Shown here in pieces: positions 9,557 to 18,469 of a DNA stretch of 64,000 bases (the first letter of the stretch is position 1; each line of letters opens with the position of its first letter). Under the pieces are notes generated by a model, which worked only from the letters and a program-made list of their open reading frames with translations, ran no database searches and was not told the DNA's origin. Source of the stretch: Parasphingorhabdus sp. (lineage in GTDB: Bacteria > Pseudomonadota > Alphaproteobacteria > Sphingomonadales > Sphingomonadaceae); the NCBI GenBank assembly GCA_030373505.1, contig JAUCYS010000003.1, positions 62,001 through 126,000 of the forward strand, read 5' to 3'. A program made the position numbers and the translations under genes.

Positions 9557-9937
9557 TTGGTAGAACTGCGCAAGGATGTCGAATTTACCGGCCCGGTGAT
9601 CACCGGCTTCACGCCGCAGGGTTACAAGATCGGTGACCAGCGGTTTGAACAGGGCCTGCTGATCTCGCCGGAACAGGCTGTCGGATGGGATGCTGCCGGC
9701 CTCGACCGGCTGAATCTGGCCGGGATATTGTCCAGCCTCAACCTGTCCCCGCCGCCTGAGTTTCTGCTGTTGGGCAGCGGCCCGTCGATGCTGCAACCAC
9801 CCGCTGCCTTCCGGCGCGAAGTGGAAGCAGCTGGCATGGGCCTTGAGGTCATGGACAGCCGGGCTGCGGCGCGGACCTGGGGCGTGCTGCGGGCCGAGGA
9901 GCGCTGGATCATCGGCGCCTTTCTGCCGCTGGCCTAG
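9557..9937 (+). CDS. Mth938-like domain protein (NDUFAF3 family)
   Basis: The 126-aa soluble protein has the Mth938/DUF498 pattern: ITGFTPQGYKIGDQRFEQGLLISPEQ, then FLLLGSGP and a Rossmann-like ending. The family includes the mitochondrial complex I assembly factor NDUFAF3. In alphaproteobacteria it commonly sits next to secDF, as here, 3 nt after secF. The start is a TTG at 9557 with no clear Shine-Dalgarno, so translation may be coupled to secF. The bacterial function is unproven. Confidence 0.85.
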   Translation: MVELRKDVEFTGPVITGFTPQGYKIGDQRFEQGLLISPEQAVGWDAAGLDRLNLAGILSSLNLSPPPEFLLLGSGPSMLQPPAAFRREVEAAGMGLEVMDSRAAARTWGVLRAEERWIIGAFLPLA

Positions 9938-11112
9938 CTTTTGGTGGCCGCTTGCCGCAATATGGCGAGCAACTGGTCGCCATTGGCCTTCCAGCTGAAC
10001 CGGCTGACCGACGAGCGCACCGCCTCCTGTTCGGGCGGATCGGCCAGAACCGCTTTTGCCGCCTCCACAATCGCTTCGACCGTCTGATCGACGATCCGGC
10101 CGGCATCGGGGCTGGTCACCAGCTCCCGCGCCCCGCCGGCCTCGCTGATGATCACCGGCGTGCCGCAGGCCAGCGCCTCCACCCAGGCATTGGCAAGGCC
10201 TTCCGATTTTGACACCAGAATGGCGATATCGGCAGCCGCCGTCAGCTGCGCCAACTCGTCATGCGCTACGCTGCCAAGAAAGCGCACCCGTTCGGCAACA
10301 CCCAGTTCGCTGGCCAGCGACCGGTATCTCTGCTCCGCCTCGCCCCTGCCAGCGAGCATCAGCACGGCGTCTGGAAGGCTGGCCAGAGCCCAGATCACCA
10401 GATCCTGGTTCTTGCGGGAGATCAGTGCACCGGTGCTGATCAACAGCGGCCCCTCGACACCCAGCGCCCGCTTTGCGGCGGCCCGGTCGACAGGCACGAA
10501 CCGTTCCTGGTCCAGCCCGGTATAATGGACCGCAATCCTGCTTTCCTCCATGCCAAGAGCGACCATGTCCTGCTTCAGCGCTTCGGATACCGCAAGCAAT
10601 CTGCTGGCGTTTTCGGCTGCCTGCAATATCTGGTCCCGGCATGCCCGATCGCTGCTCCAGTGATGAATGTCGGCTCCGCGCGCCTTGATCGTGAAGGGAA
10701 TGTCCAGCGCCTCCGCAAGCCGCATCGCAGCGGGACCGTCCGGATAGAAAAATTCGGCATCGATCACATCGAAAGGCATCTGCCGGTGCAGCTTCTTTGC
10801 CAGGGGCAGTATCGCGTTCGCGATACGCTGCGGATTGCTGGCACCCCCTATCTTGGGGATAAGCCGGAACCGGGGACGATAAACGTCAAGTCCATGCCAC
10901 GTCTCGTGCGCCGGCAGAGCGCGCAGCGGTTGATATTGCTTGTGCCGGCTCAGCGGCCAGATCGGAATGCCGACGGGATTGATTACCGTCACCCTGGTTT
11001 CCGGGCGGCTTGCCAGTTCGGCGGTCTGCCGCTCGACAAATATCCCGAAACTCGGCGACGAGCCATTGGGAAAGAGTGTCGAAAGCGTCAGGATGTTGAG
11101 TGGACGGTTCAT
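9934..11112 (-). CDS. Glycosyltransferase family 4
   Basis: The 392-aa GT-B fold enzyme starts with a glycosyltransferase-4-like N-terminal domain (LNILTLSTLFPNGSSPSFGIFVERQ). It has a GT1-type donor domain with TGALISRKNQDL and the E-x7-E type segment SEGLANAWVEALACGTPVI. It probably transfers a sugar from a nucleotide donor to an envelope or exopolysaccharide acceptor; substrates cannot be read from the sequence. It converges with the Mth938-like gene (4-nt overlap) and lies 24 nt after the XRE regulator, so the two could be co-transcribed. Confidence 0.88.
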   Translation of the reverse strand: MNRPLNILTLSTLFPNGSSPSFGIFVERQTAELASRPETRVTVINPVGIPIWPLSRHKQYQPLRALPAHETWHGLDVYRPRFRLIPKIGGASNPQRIANAILPLAKKLHRQMPFDVIDAEFFYPDGPAAMRLAEALDIPFTIKARGADIHHWSSDRACRDQILQAAENASRLLAVSEALKQDMVALGMEESRIAVHYTGLDQERFVPVDRAAAKRALGVEGPLLISTGALISRKNQDLVIWALASLPDAVLMLAGRGEAEQRYRSLASELGVAERVRFLGSVAHDELAQLTAAADIAILVSKSEGLANAWVEALACGTPVIISEAGGARELVTSPDAGRIVDQTVEAIVEAAKAVLADPPEQEAVRSSVSRFSWKANGDQLLAILRQAATKS

Positions 11113-11136
11113 GACAGGCCTTCTAGCACACGGGCC

Positions 11137-11703
11137 CTAAAGCTCCCTTACCAGGCGGACCGCCACGCCGATCCATTCCGGATCGCTGACGATCTGCTGT
11201 CTCGCTCCGCTGCCCAGCGGCAGGATTTGCAGGCGATTGTCCTGGCGTCCGATCAGCCGCCCGAACAGAAAGCGTCCGCCGGGGCGAGGGACCAGTATAT
11301 CGCGATTGAGCGCGCTGCCATATTGTTCCGGGGTTCGCCGGGACAGCCAGACATCGTCCCCGGACCGATAGTCGCCAACGCTGCTCTTGACCCGCAGCGC
11401 CACCATCGCCGGTTCGAAAGGAGGCTGATAGATATTTTCGACCTTCTCCAGAGCATGCGCGCCCTTGTGGTCCAGAATCGCGGCCACGGGCAGGACTTCC
11501 TGATCGGGCAGCGATAGCAGAGCGGCGCTGTCCACGGCCAGGGCATCCGCAATCCGGTTCAGCCAGTCGAGCGACAGGGTCCGTGTGCCGGTCTCCAGCC
11601 TGCCGATCGTTTGTGCGGTGGTTGGCGGCTCGCATCGCTTGGCGACATCGTCCAGCGTCATTCCCTTGGCCTTGCGAACGTCTCTGATACGGCTGATCAT
11701 CAT
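11137..11703 (-). CDS. XRE-family helix-turn-helix regulator
   Basis: The N-terminal HTH_3 domain spans about residues 1-65 (IRDVRKAKGMTLDDVAKRC, then AQTIGRLETGTRTLSLDWLNRIADAL). The C-terminal 120 residues form an uncharacterised domain that could be an S24-like or ligand-binding fold, but no catalytic Ser/Lys pair is evident. Adjacent start codons TTG (11706), ATG (11703) and ATG (11700) follow GGAG, and ATG 11703 or 11700 fits best. It is divergent from a DUF6456 gene, with two dyads between them, suggesting autoregulation and control of the neighbour. Confidence 0.85.
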   Translation of the reverse strand: MMISRIRDVRKAKGMTLDDVAKRCEPPTTAQTIGRLETGTRTLSLDWLNRIADALAVDSAALLSLPDQEVLPVAAILDHKGAHALEKVENIYQPPFEPAMVALRVKSSVGDYRSGDDVWLSRRTPEQYGSALNRDILVPRPGGRFLFGRLIGRQDNRLQILPLGSGARQQIVSDPEWIGVAVRLVREL

Positions 11704-11711
11704 CAATCTCC

Positions 11712-11748
11712 AAACCTATATGGTTTATACTTTCCTACAGTATGGAAA
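11712..11748. promoter_or_regulatory. Two adjacent dyads: candidate operators of the XRE regulator
   Basis: The first dyad is AAACC-TATAT-GGTTT (11712-11726), the second TTTCC-(8 nt)-GGAAA (11731-11748). They occupy the space between the divergent XRE and DUF6456 genes. A TATACT that could be the plus-strand -10 lies at 11726-11731, and a minus-strand TATAAA at 11729-11724. Binding would therefore cover both promoters. Confidence 0.55.
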
Positions 11749-11785
11749 AAATGGCAAGTATGAAACCTGTAATGCAGGAGATAAT

Positions 11786-12316
11786 ATGACGAAAAATATA
11801 ACCAGATCGGAAAAGAAATTTGCCGACCCGCGCTTGCTGGCGGAACGCGCGCACCCCCAGGATGGCGAAGAGCGCAATGACCGCCGGTCGGCAGGCAGGC
11901 GTGTCCGAAGCGTTACCGTCAATCTGTCCGAGTCGCCTCTGGGCTGGCTACACGCCCGCGGCCACCTGTCGGATCGGCAATTTGACGCGGGTGAAAAACT
12001 GCGCGCCGACTGGGAAAGGGCCCATCTCGCTCCGAGGATTACGATGCGATGGGACGCCACACCGGTTTCGGGAGGAAAACGGTTTGCACCGGCGGGATAT
12101 AGCGAAACCGAAGCGCAGATAGCCGCAAAGCAGCGCTTTACCAGCGCCATTGACCATCTCGGCAGCGGCCTGTCCGACATTGCCTGGCGGATCATCTGTG
12201 GAGGCGAGGGGACTCCCGCGGCGGAAAAAAATCTCGGCTGGCCGGCGCGTTCCGGCAAGCTGGTGCTGAAGATAGCGCTGGACCGGCTTGCGGATTTCTA
12301 CCGCCTGCCGGGCTGA
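11786..12316 (+). CDS. DUF6456 domain protein
   Basis: The 176-aa protein matches the DUF6456 pattern in its central and C-terminal parts: ESPLGWLHARGHLSDRQFDAGEKLRADWERA, then R-x-TMRWD, and a helical end KLVLKIALDRLADFYR. The family is widespread in alphaproteobacteria with unknown function; the basic, helical make-up suggests nucleic-acid or regulator partnership. The N-terminal 45 residues are charged and probably disordered. GGAG ends 5 nt before the ATG at 11786. The base composition is slightly more AT-rich at the start. Confidence 0.8.
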   Translation: MTKNITRSEKKFADPRLLAERAHPQDGEERNDRRSAGRRVRSVTVNLSESPLGWLHARGHLSDRQFDAGEKLRADWERAHLAPRITMRWDATPVSGGKRFAPAGYSETEAQIAAKQRFTSAIDHLGSGLSDIAWRIICGGEGTPAAEKNLGWPARSGKLVLKIALDRLADFYRLPG

Positions 12317-14131
12317 TCAGATATTGTTCAGCCGCTCCACCTCTTCGGCCAGTTCCAGCCAGCGCATTTCTGCTGCATCTTTTTCCTCGATCAGCGCGCT
12401 ATTCTCTTTGGTCAGAGCGTTGAAACGGTCAAAATCCCGCGTATAGAGATTGGGGTCCGACAAGGTCTGCTCGATCTCTCCCATGCGCCGGTCGATCGCC
12501 TTGATCCGTTCCGGCAGCAGATCATAGTCGCGCTGGTCCTTGTAGCTCAGTTTTTTCGTAGGGCTGCTGGACCGGGATTGAGAGGAGCCCTTGGAAGGGC
12601 TGGCTTTCTGTACCGGCTTCTGGTCGCTCTCGACCTGCTTGCGCTTGGCTTCCCACTCGGCATAGCCGCCGGCGATGACATCAACCTTGCCGCTGCCGTC
12701 GAGGCCGAGCGTGATCGTGACGGTGCGATCAAGAAAGTCGCGATCATGGCTGACCAGCAGCACCGTGCCCTCATAATCGGCGATGACCTCCTGCAGCAGA
12801 TCAAGCGTTTCGAGATCAAGGTCATTGGTCGGTTCGTCGAGTACCAGCAGATTGGACATGCGGGCAAATTCGCGCGCCAGCAGCAGCCGTGATTGCTCGC
12901 CACCCGACAAGGTCCCGATCCTGGCATCGATCAACGTAGGCGCGAACAGGAATTCCTTGAGATAGCCCTGCACATGTTTCTTGGTACCGCGCACATCGAT
13001 CCAGTCGCTGCCGTCGGCGAGCACGTCGCGAACGCGCTTGTCAGGGGTCAGCAGGCTCCGCTGCTGGTCGATGAACACGCCGTTCAATGTCTTGGCGAGC
13101 GCGACGCTGCCGGTATCCGGTTCCAGCTCGCCGGTCAGCATTTTCAGCAAGGTGGTCTTGCCGGCTCCATTGGCCCCGACAATACCGATCCGGTCGCCTC
13201 GCTGGACCCGCAACGAGAAATTCTGGATGATCGTACGCTTGGCATCGCCTTCACCAAAGGACTTGGATATGTCGGTTGCGGTTATCACCGATTTGGTTCG
13301 GCTGTCGTCGCTTTCCGCCTGCAGCTTGGCGGCACCCGCCGGACCGATCATCGCCGCGCGCTGCGCCCGCATTTCCCACAGCTTTTCGAGCCGTCCCTGG
13401 TTGCGCTTGCGCCGGGCCGTGACGCCGCGTTCCAGCCAGTGCGCCTCGAGCTTCAGCTTTGCATCGAGTCGTTCGGCCGAACGGGTCTCGTCGGCGTAGA
13501 CTTTCTCCATCCAGGCCTCGTAGCCGCCAAAGCCGACTTCCAGTCGCCGCAACGCGCCGCGATCGAGCCATAATGTCTGTTTGGTGAGGCGGGTCAGAAA
13601 CGTACGGTCATGCGAGATCGTGATAAACGCGCCCTTGTAGCGGCCCAGCCATTCCTCCAGCCAGTCAATCGCTCCCAGATCAAGGTGGTTGGTCGGTTCG
13701 TCGAGCAGCAGCAGATCCGGCTCCGACGCCAGCGCGCGGCACAGCGCGGCTCGCCGCTTTTCGCCGCCGCTGGCCTTGTCTGCGCGGGTCGAAAGATTGG
13801 TGCCCAGCTGGTCGGCAATCGCTTCCACTTCGTGCAGGGCCGGTCCTCTCGCTCCTGCCACTGCAAAGTCGCGCAAGGTAGCAAAGGGTGTGAAATCCGG
13901 CTCCTGTTCGAGCATCACGATATTGACGCCGGGCTGGATAACCCTCTTGCCCTTGTCCGCCTCGATTTCGTTGGTGATCAGCCGCAGCAGCGTCGTCTTG
14001 CCGGCGCCGTTGCGCCCGATCAATGCGAGCTTGTCGCGTGGTCCGACATGCAGGTCGAGGTCACGGAACAACCATCCCTCACCCTGGTGGAGGGATAGAT
14101 TCTCGTAGGAAAAAATAGGGGGCTGTGACAT
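12317..14131 (-). CDS. ABC-F family ATPase (Uup-like)
   Basis: The 604-aa protein has two ABC ATPase domains and no membrane segments. Domain 1 has GRNGAGKTT and SGGEKRRAALCRAL with DEPTNHLD; domain 2 has GANGAGKTT and LSGGEQSRLLLAREF with DEPTNDLD. A linker between them resembles the P-site tRNA-interaction arm, and a C-terminal charged coiled coil follows a Ser/Lys-rich segment, the arrangement of Uup. ABC-F proteins act at the ribosome, and Uup is also linked to DNA transactions. It converges with the DUF6456 gene, their stops abutting. Confidence 0.93.
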   Translation of the reverse strand: MSQPPIFSYENLSLHQGEGWLFRDLDLHVGPRDKLALIGRNGAGKTTLLRLITNEIEADKGKRVIQPGVNIVMLEQEPDFTPFATLRDFAVAGARGPALHEVEAIADQLGTNLSTRADKASGGEKRRAALCRALASEPDLLLLDEPTNHLDLGAIDWLEEWLGRYKGAFITISHDRTFLTRLTKQTLWLDRGALRRLEVGFGGYEAWMEKVYADETRSAERLDAKLKLEAHWLERGVTARRKRNQGRLEKLWEMRAQRAAMIGPAGAAKLQAESDDSRTKSVITATDISKSFGEGDAKRTIIQNFSLRVQRGDRIGIVGANGAGKTTLLKMLTGELEPDTGSVALAKTLNGVFIDQQRSLLTPDKRVRDVLADGSDWIDVRGTKKHVQGYLKEFLFAPTLIDARIGTLSGGEQSRLLLAREFARMSNLLVLDEPTNDLDLETLDLLQEVIADYEGTVLLVSHDRDFLDRTVTITLGLDGSGKVDVIAGGYAEWEAKRKQVESDQKPVQKASPSKGSSQSRSSSPTKKLSYKDQRDYDLLPERIKAIDRRMGEIEQTLSDPNLYTRDFDRFNALTKENSALIEEKDAAEMRWLELAEEVERLNNI

Positions 14132-14258
14132 GGTCTCCGGGCGTTAGGGGCAAGCGCGCTCCGGCTCAAGTCTTCTCTTTTCCATAAAGGTCATTGACCT
14201 GCTCCGCCATATCGGATTGTTAGACATGAAATCGACCATCTAGGGATTGGAACGGCAT

Positions 14259-15116
14259 TTGCGCATCGTATATCTGAACGGCGATTATGTTCCAAAGTCC
14301 GCCGCCAAAGTCTCGGTTTTTGACCGGGGCCTGCTGTTTTCCGATGCTGTCTATGAAGTGATTTCCGTCATCAATGGCCACCTGATTGATATGGAGCGCC
14401 ATGTGACGCGTCTCGAACGGTCGCTGGGCGAGCTTTCGATCACCGCCTTTGCTGACTGGCCGGCCATCGCACGGACACTGGTGGCCGAAAATGGCTTGCA
14501 GGAAGGGCTGGTCTATTTGCAGGTCTCGCGCGGTGTGATGGATGATCGCGACTATCGCTGGCCGGCCCCGGATACGCCCCCGACGATATTCGCCTTTGCC
14601 CAGCAGCGGGTGCTCGTCGAAAATCCCATGGCCGCCACCGGCATGCGGGTCCTCACCCGGCCTGATCTGCGCTGGCAGAGATGCGACATCAAGACGACGC
14701 AGCTGCTCTATGCATCGCTGATGAAAATGGAGGCGGTTGCCGCCGGCGTCGACGATGTCTGGATGACCCGCGATGATCTGGTCACCGAAGGCACGTCGCA
14801 GAACGCCCATATTATCAGCCGGGACGGTGTCCTGATTTCGCACCAGCTCGATCGCGCGATACTGCCTGGCGTGACCCGGATCGAGACGCTCGATCAGGCG
14901 AAAGCCCTTGGTCTGTCGGTCGAAGAACGCGCCTTTTCGGTCGACGAGGCAAAGGATGCGGCCGAAGCCTTCATTTCTTCGTCCACTCTGCTGGTGATGC
15001 CGGTGGTGGAAATTGACGGCCACAAGATCGGGGACGGCAAGCCCGGGGAATATACGAGGAAAATTAGACAGTCCTATTTAGCTGCTGTTCAGAGAGCTTC
15101 CTGTACAACGGCCTGA
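14259..15116 (+). CDS. D-amino-acid aminotransferase / class IV PLP transaminase
   Basis: This fold-type IV PLP enzyme has the expected layout: VYLNGDYVPKSAAKVSVFDRG at the start, the Schiff-base lysine in CDIKTTQLL (Lys145), and the conserved glutamate in VTEGTSQNAHI. It most likely interconverts D-alanine and D-glutamate, but branched-chain transaminases and aminodeoxychorismate lyases share the fold. The TTG at 14259 is preferred to the TTG at 14247, because GGAA lies six bases before it while the upstream AGGGA abuts 14247. The length is 285 aa. Confidence 0.88.
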   Translation: MRIVYLNGDYVPKSAAKVSVFDRGLLFSDAVYEVISVINGHLIDMERHVTRLERSLGELSITAFADWPAIARTLVAENGLQEGLVYLQVSRGVMDDRDYRWPAPDTPPTIFAFAQQRVLVENPMAATGMRVLTRPDLRWQRCDIKTTQLLYASLMKMEAVAAGVDDVWMTRDDLVTEGTSQNAHIISRDGVLISHQLDRAILPGVTRIETLDQAKALGLSVEERAFSVDEAKDAAEAFISSSTLLVMPVVEIDGHKIGDGKPGEYTRKIRQSYLAAVQRASCTTA

Positions 15117-15133
15117 ATCAAATGGAGAATAAT

Positions 15134-15850
15134 ATGAAATTATCACTTTTAATGGCCGGAGCGGCCCTGACGATGGTTCCCGCAACATTCGCGCACGCGG
15201 CCAATGTCCAGATTACCGCCCAGAATCCGGTGATCGAACTCAGCGTGTCCGAACAGGTCGACAGCGCGCCCGATACCGCAATGTTCAGCACCGGTGTGGA
15301 AACCAAGGCGAAGACCGCGACGGAGGCGCTTCGTCAGAATTCGGTGCAGGCGCGCGCCGTGATCGACCGTCTGAAATCGCTGGGGATTGCCGAGAAGGAT
15401 ATTCAGACTACTGGCATCAATCTGCGCGCGGACTATGATTATGATCAGCAAAGCCGCGAGAACCGCTTTGTTGGCTATGTCGTGTCCAACCAGGTTTCCG
15501 CGACCGTGCATGACATTTCCAAACTGGGCAAAATCCTCGATGCGGTCGTCAGCAGTGGCGCGACCAATCTGAACGGTCCCACCTTCTCGATCGATGATGA
15601 CAGCAAGGTCAAGGAAGTGGCGCGCGAACGGGCGCTGGCCAATGCCAAGGCCCGGGCCATGAGCTACGCGCGTTCGGAAGGATATACCGGTGTGCGGGTG
15701 CTTTCGATCAACGAAGGCATTTCCAACCAGTCCTATTCGCCGATGCCGCGGATGAAGAACGAGATGGCGGATTCCGCATCGGCGCCGGTCGAACCCGGAC
15801 AGGTTGGCACGGTCGTTTCGCTCAGCATCACCTATGAAATGACGCGCTAG
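15134..15850 (+). CDS. SIMPL domain (DUF541) periplasmic protein
   Basis: The 238-aa protein has a Sec signal peptide (MKLSLLMAGAALTMVPATFAHA) and a SIMPL/DUF541 domain over the rest: VIELSVSEQVDSAPDTAMFSTGVETKAKT, GIAEKDIQTTGINLRADYDY, and a C-terminal VSLSITYEM. Family members are oligomeric periplasmic or outer-membrane proteins linked to oxidative stress, but the molecular role is unclear. The ATG at 15134 has GGAG six bases upstream, so the in-frame ATG at 15122 is not needed. Confidence 0.9.
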   Translation: MKLSLLMAGAALTMVPATFAHAANVQITAQNPVIELSVSEQVDSAPDTAMFSTGVETKAKTATEALRQNSVQARAVIDRLKSLGIAEKDIQTTGINLRADYDYDQQSRENRFVGYVVSNQVSATVHDISKLGKILDAVVSSGATNLNGPTFSIDDDSKVKEVARERALANAKARAMSYARSEGYTGVRVLSINEGISNQSYSPMPRMKNEMADSASAPVEPGQVGTVVSLSITYEMTR

Positions 15851-15918
15851 CCGAGTGGTCTGTAGCCTGAACCCGCTATTCACCTGATGTTAAAACCGCC
15901 GAGCCTAGAAAGGGTGCC

Positions 15919-16227
15919 ATGTTGAAGACTTTCCTCTTTTTGCCCTTTCTGGCGCTCGGACTGGTGGCGATTGCACCGCAGCCGTCTTCGGCTGCGGATC
16001 GTCGCGGCGAGCAGAATGAAGCCCGCGCACAGATGATGGCGGGCCAGGTGAAGTCGATCCGGTCGATCGAGGACCGGATTTTGCCCAGAATGCCCGGCAG
16101 CGAATATATCGGGCCGGAATTTGATCCCGGTGCACAGGTTTACCGGCTGAAATTCATTCGCGACGGTCGGGTGATATTCGTCGATGTGGATGGACGGACC
16201 GGAAATATTTTGCGTCAGAGCCGCTGA
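15919..16227 (+). CDS. Small secreted PepSY-like protein
   Basis: The 102-aa protein has a signal peptide ending near PSSAADRR and a C-terminal PepSY-like hairpin, VYRLKFIRDGRVIFVDVDGRTGNILR. It precedes an OmpR-type regulator and a PhoQ-like kinase, an arrangement seen in many alphaproteobacteria where the periplasmic PepSY protein may modulate the sensor. AAAGGG stands before the ATG. A sensor-modulating role is inference. Confidence 0.82.
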   Translation: MLKTFLFLPFLALGLVAIAPQPSSAADRRGEQNEARAQMMAGQVKSIRSIEDRILPRMPGSEYIGPEFDPGAQVYRLKFIRDGRVIFVDVDGRTGNILRQSR

Positions 16228-16355
16228 GCAAGCACCGCTATCTTGCGATTTTCTCCACCCGGAAATTGTAACGCCCGCATTTTCTAAATCATTGTGCGCT
16301 GGCGCTGTGGTGATATAGGCTAGGCCACAGAAAAGCATTAATTCGGAGGACAAGC

Positions 16356-17021
16356 ATGCGCGTCTTGATCGTTGAAGACGAACCCACGCTGGGACAGCAG
16401 CTCAAAGCGACCCTGGAGGCCAATGGCTATGCCATTGATCTGTCGACAGACGGCGAGGACGGCCATTTCATGGGTTCGACCGAGGACTATGACGCGGTGA
16501 TCCTGGATCTTGGCCTGCCCGAGATAGACGGCCTGACCGTGCTGGATCGCTGGCGCAAGGAAGAGCGCAATTTTCCCGTGCTGGTCTTGACCGCTCGCGA
16601 CAGCTGGTCGGACAAGGTGGCGGGCCTTGATGCCGGCGCTGACGATTATCTCGCCAAACCTTTCCAGACCGAAGAACTGATCGCCCGGCTGCGCGCGCTT
16701 ATCCGCCGCGCATCGGGCAATGCCTCGTCCGAACTGACGGCAGGCAATGTGCGTCTCGACACGCGATCCGGCAAGGTCACGCTTGATGGCAGCCCGGTCA
16801 AGCTGACCGCGCAGGAATATAAGCTGCTTTCCTACCTGATGCATCACAAGGGCAAGGTCGTGTCCCGGACCGAGCTGATCGAACATATTTATGATCAGGA
16901 TTTTGACCGCGATTCCAATACCATCGAAGTGTTTGTCACTCGCATCCGCAAGAAATTGGGAGCAGAAGTGATTTCGACGATCAGGGGGCTGGGTTATAGT
17001 CTAGAGGATCCCGAAGCCTGA
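16356..17021 (+). CDS. OmpR/PhoB-family response regulator
   Basis: The 221-aa protein has a receiver domain (residues 1-118; acidic pocket VEDE, phospho-acceptor Asp51 in VILDLGLP, Lys in DDYLAKPF) and a winged-helix DNA-binding domain with VVSRTELIEHIYD and the recognition region SNTIEVFVTRIRKKL. It is adjacent to a membrane histidine kinase. The PhoP-like sequence and PepSY neighbour suggest envelope or divalent-cation sensing, which is not proven. Confidence 0.95.
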   Translation: MRVLIVEDEPTLGQQLKATLEANGYAIDLSTDGEDGHFMGSTEDYDAVILDLGLPEIDGLTVLDRWRKEERNFPVLVLTARDSWSDKVAGLDAGADDYLAKPFQTEELIARLRALIRRASGNASSELTAGNVRLDTRSGKVTLDGSPVKLTAQEYKLLSYLMHHKGKVVSRTELIEHIYDQDFDRDSNTIEVFVTRIRKKLGAEVISTIRGLGYSLEDPEA

Positions 17022-17116
17022 ATGAATCCAGCCAGATAGATATTCCGGTCGATGCGAAGGAACCGACAACCGATTTTCGACTAGGCACACAGACCACCGG
17101 CTCGCTCGGACGGCGG

Positions 17117-18436
17117 ATGATCGGGATTGCGGCGGCGTGGATCGTGATCCTGCTGTTCGGTGGCGGATTCGCGCTGGACCGGGTGTTGAACGACGCGGTA
17201 ACGCGCAATTTCGACAATCAGCTGGAATATGTGCTCACCGCGATGATCGCGTCGGCAGAGATCGGGCCCGATGGCGAGGTGTTCCTGAACCGGCCTCTCG
17301 GTGACCAGCGTTTTCTCGAGCCCAATAGCGGCCTCTACTGGCAGATCAGCGGCAAGGGGCATGACGATTTCCCCTCCCGGTCTCTCTGGGACCGTACGCT
17401 GGAATCGAACATTGGCCATGATGATCGCAAAACCCATATTTATGACAGCAAGCAATTTCCCGACGAGCCGCTGCGGGTGCTCGAACGCACGATCATCCTG
17501 CCGGATTCGAACACGAAATGGCTATTCCAGGTGGCGCAGAGCCGCGACGGGCTGGATGCCCAGATTGCCAATATTCGCTCCATCCTGGTCAACAGCTTCC
17601 TGATCCTGGCCCTGGGACTGATCGGCATGGCGGCGTTGCAGACGCTCTACGGCCTGTGGCCGCTGCGCAAGATTCGCGTTGCGATTGCCGCAATGCGGAC
17701 CGGGCAGCAGCGGCGAGTGGTCGAACCAATGCCCAATGAAGTCACCCCGATGGTCGATGAGCTGAACGCCCTGCTCGACCATAACGAAAAGCAGGCAGAG
17801 GAAGCGCGGCGCCATGCCGGCAATCTCGCCCATGCGCTCAAGACGCCGCTGACCGTGATCATGAACAGCGCCACCGCCAAGGCGGATGATCTGGCCGATA
17901 CGGTGATCCGCGAAGCGGGGGTCATGCGGCGGCAGGTTGATCATCACCTTGCCCGCGCACGCGCCGTGGGCAGGCGGGGTCATGCGCACAGCCGGGCCAA
18001 GGTCTGGCAAAGCCTGCAGGCCGTGGAACGCGCGGTCGGCCGGCTCTATCCGCATGTCCGGATCGATATCGACGGCGACAAGAATGCGGTGGCCTCGGTT
18101 GAGCGTCAGGACCTTGACGAAATGATCGGAAATCTCGTTGAAAACGCGGCCAAATATGGTGGTGGCAGTGTGTTCATCACCGTCGCCAGCGATAAGGATT
18201 TTGTCGAACTGCAGATTGAAGATGACGGGCGCGGCATTCCGGAAAAGGATCGGCAGCGCATTTTTGATCGCGGTGCGCGGCTGGACAGCGGCAAGCCCGG
18301 GACGGGGCTGGGGCTGGCGATTGTCCGCGATGTGGCAGAAATTTATGATGGCACGGTATCGCTTGAGGAAAGCGAAGATCTGGGCGGATTGCTGGTGCGG
18401 TTGAGATTGCCCAAGTCAGAAATGCAACTGGCCTGA
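17117..18436 (+). CDS. Membrane sensor histidine kinase (PhoQ-like)
   Basis: From the ATG at 17117 the protein is 439 aa. It has a first membrane helix at residues 2-20, a periplasmic region to about 155, a second helix at about 157-180, HAMP, and the H-box NLAHALKTPL with His239. The N-box is MIGNLVENAAKYG, followed by DDGRGIP and GTGLGLAIV. The kinase probably pairs with the adjacent regulator. The reading frame stays open upstream through codons resembling protein to a CTG at 17018, which has AGAGGA nine bases before it and overlaps the regulator stop, so the true N-terminus may be 33 residues longer. Confidence 0.93.
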   Translation: MIGIAAAWIVILLFGGGFALDRVLNDAVTRNFDNQLEYVLTAMIASAEIGPDGEVFLNRPLGDQRFLEPNSGLYWQISGKGHDDFPSRSLWDRTLESNIGHDDRKTHIYDSKQFPDEPLRVLERTIILPDSNTKWLFQVAQSRDGLDAQIANIRSILVNSFLILALGLIGMAALQTLYGLWPLRKIRVAIAAMRTGQQRRVVEPMPNEVTPMVDELNALLDHNEKQAEEARRHAGNLAHALKTPLTVIMNSATAKADDLADTVIREAGVMRRQVDHHLARARAVGRRGHAHSRAKVWQSLQAVERAVGRLYPHVRIDIDGDKNAVASVERQDLDEMIGNLVENAAKYGGGSVFITVASDKDFVELQIEDDGRGIPEKDRQRIFDRGARLDSGKPGTGLGLAIVRDVAEIYDGTVSLEESEDLGGLLVRLRLPKSEMQLA

Positions 18437-18469
18437 AATTTGTCCCTAACAGCCTGAGACCAAATCGCC

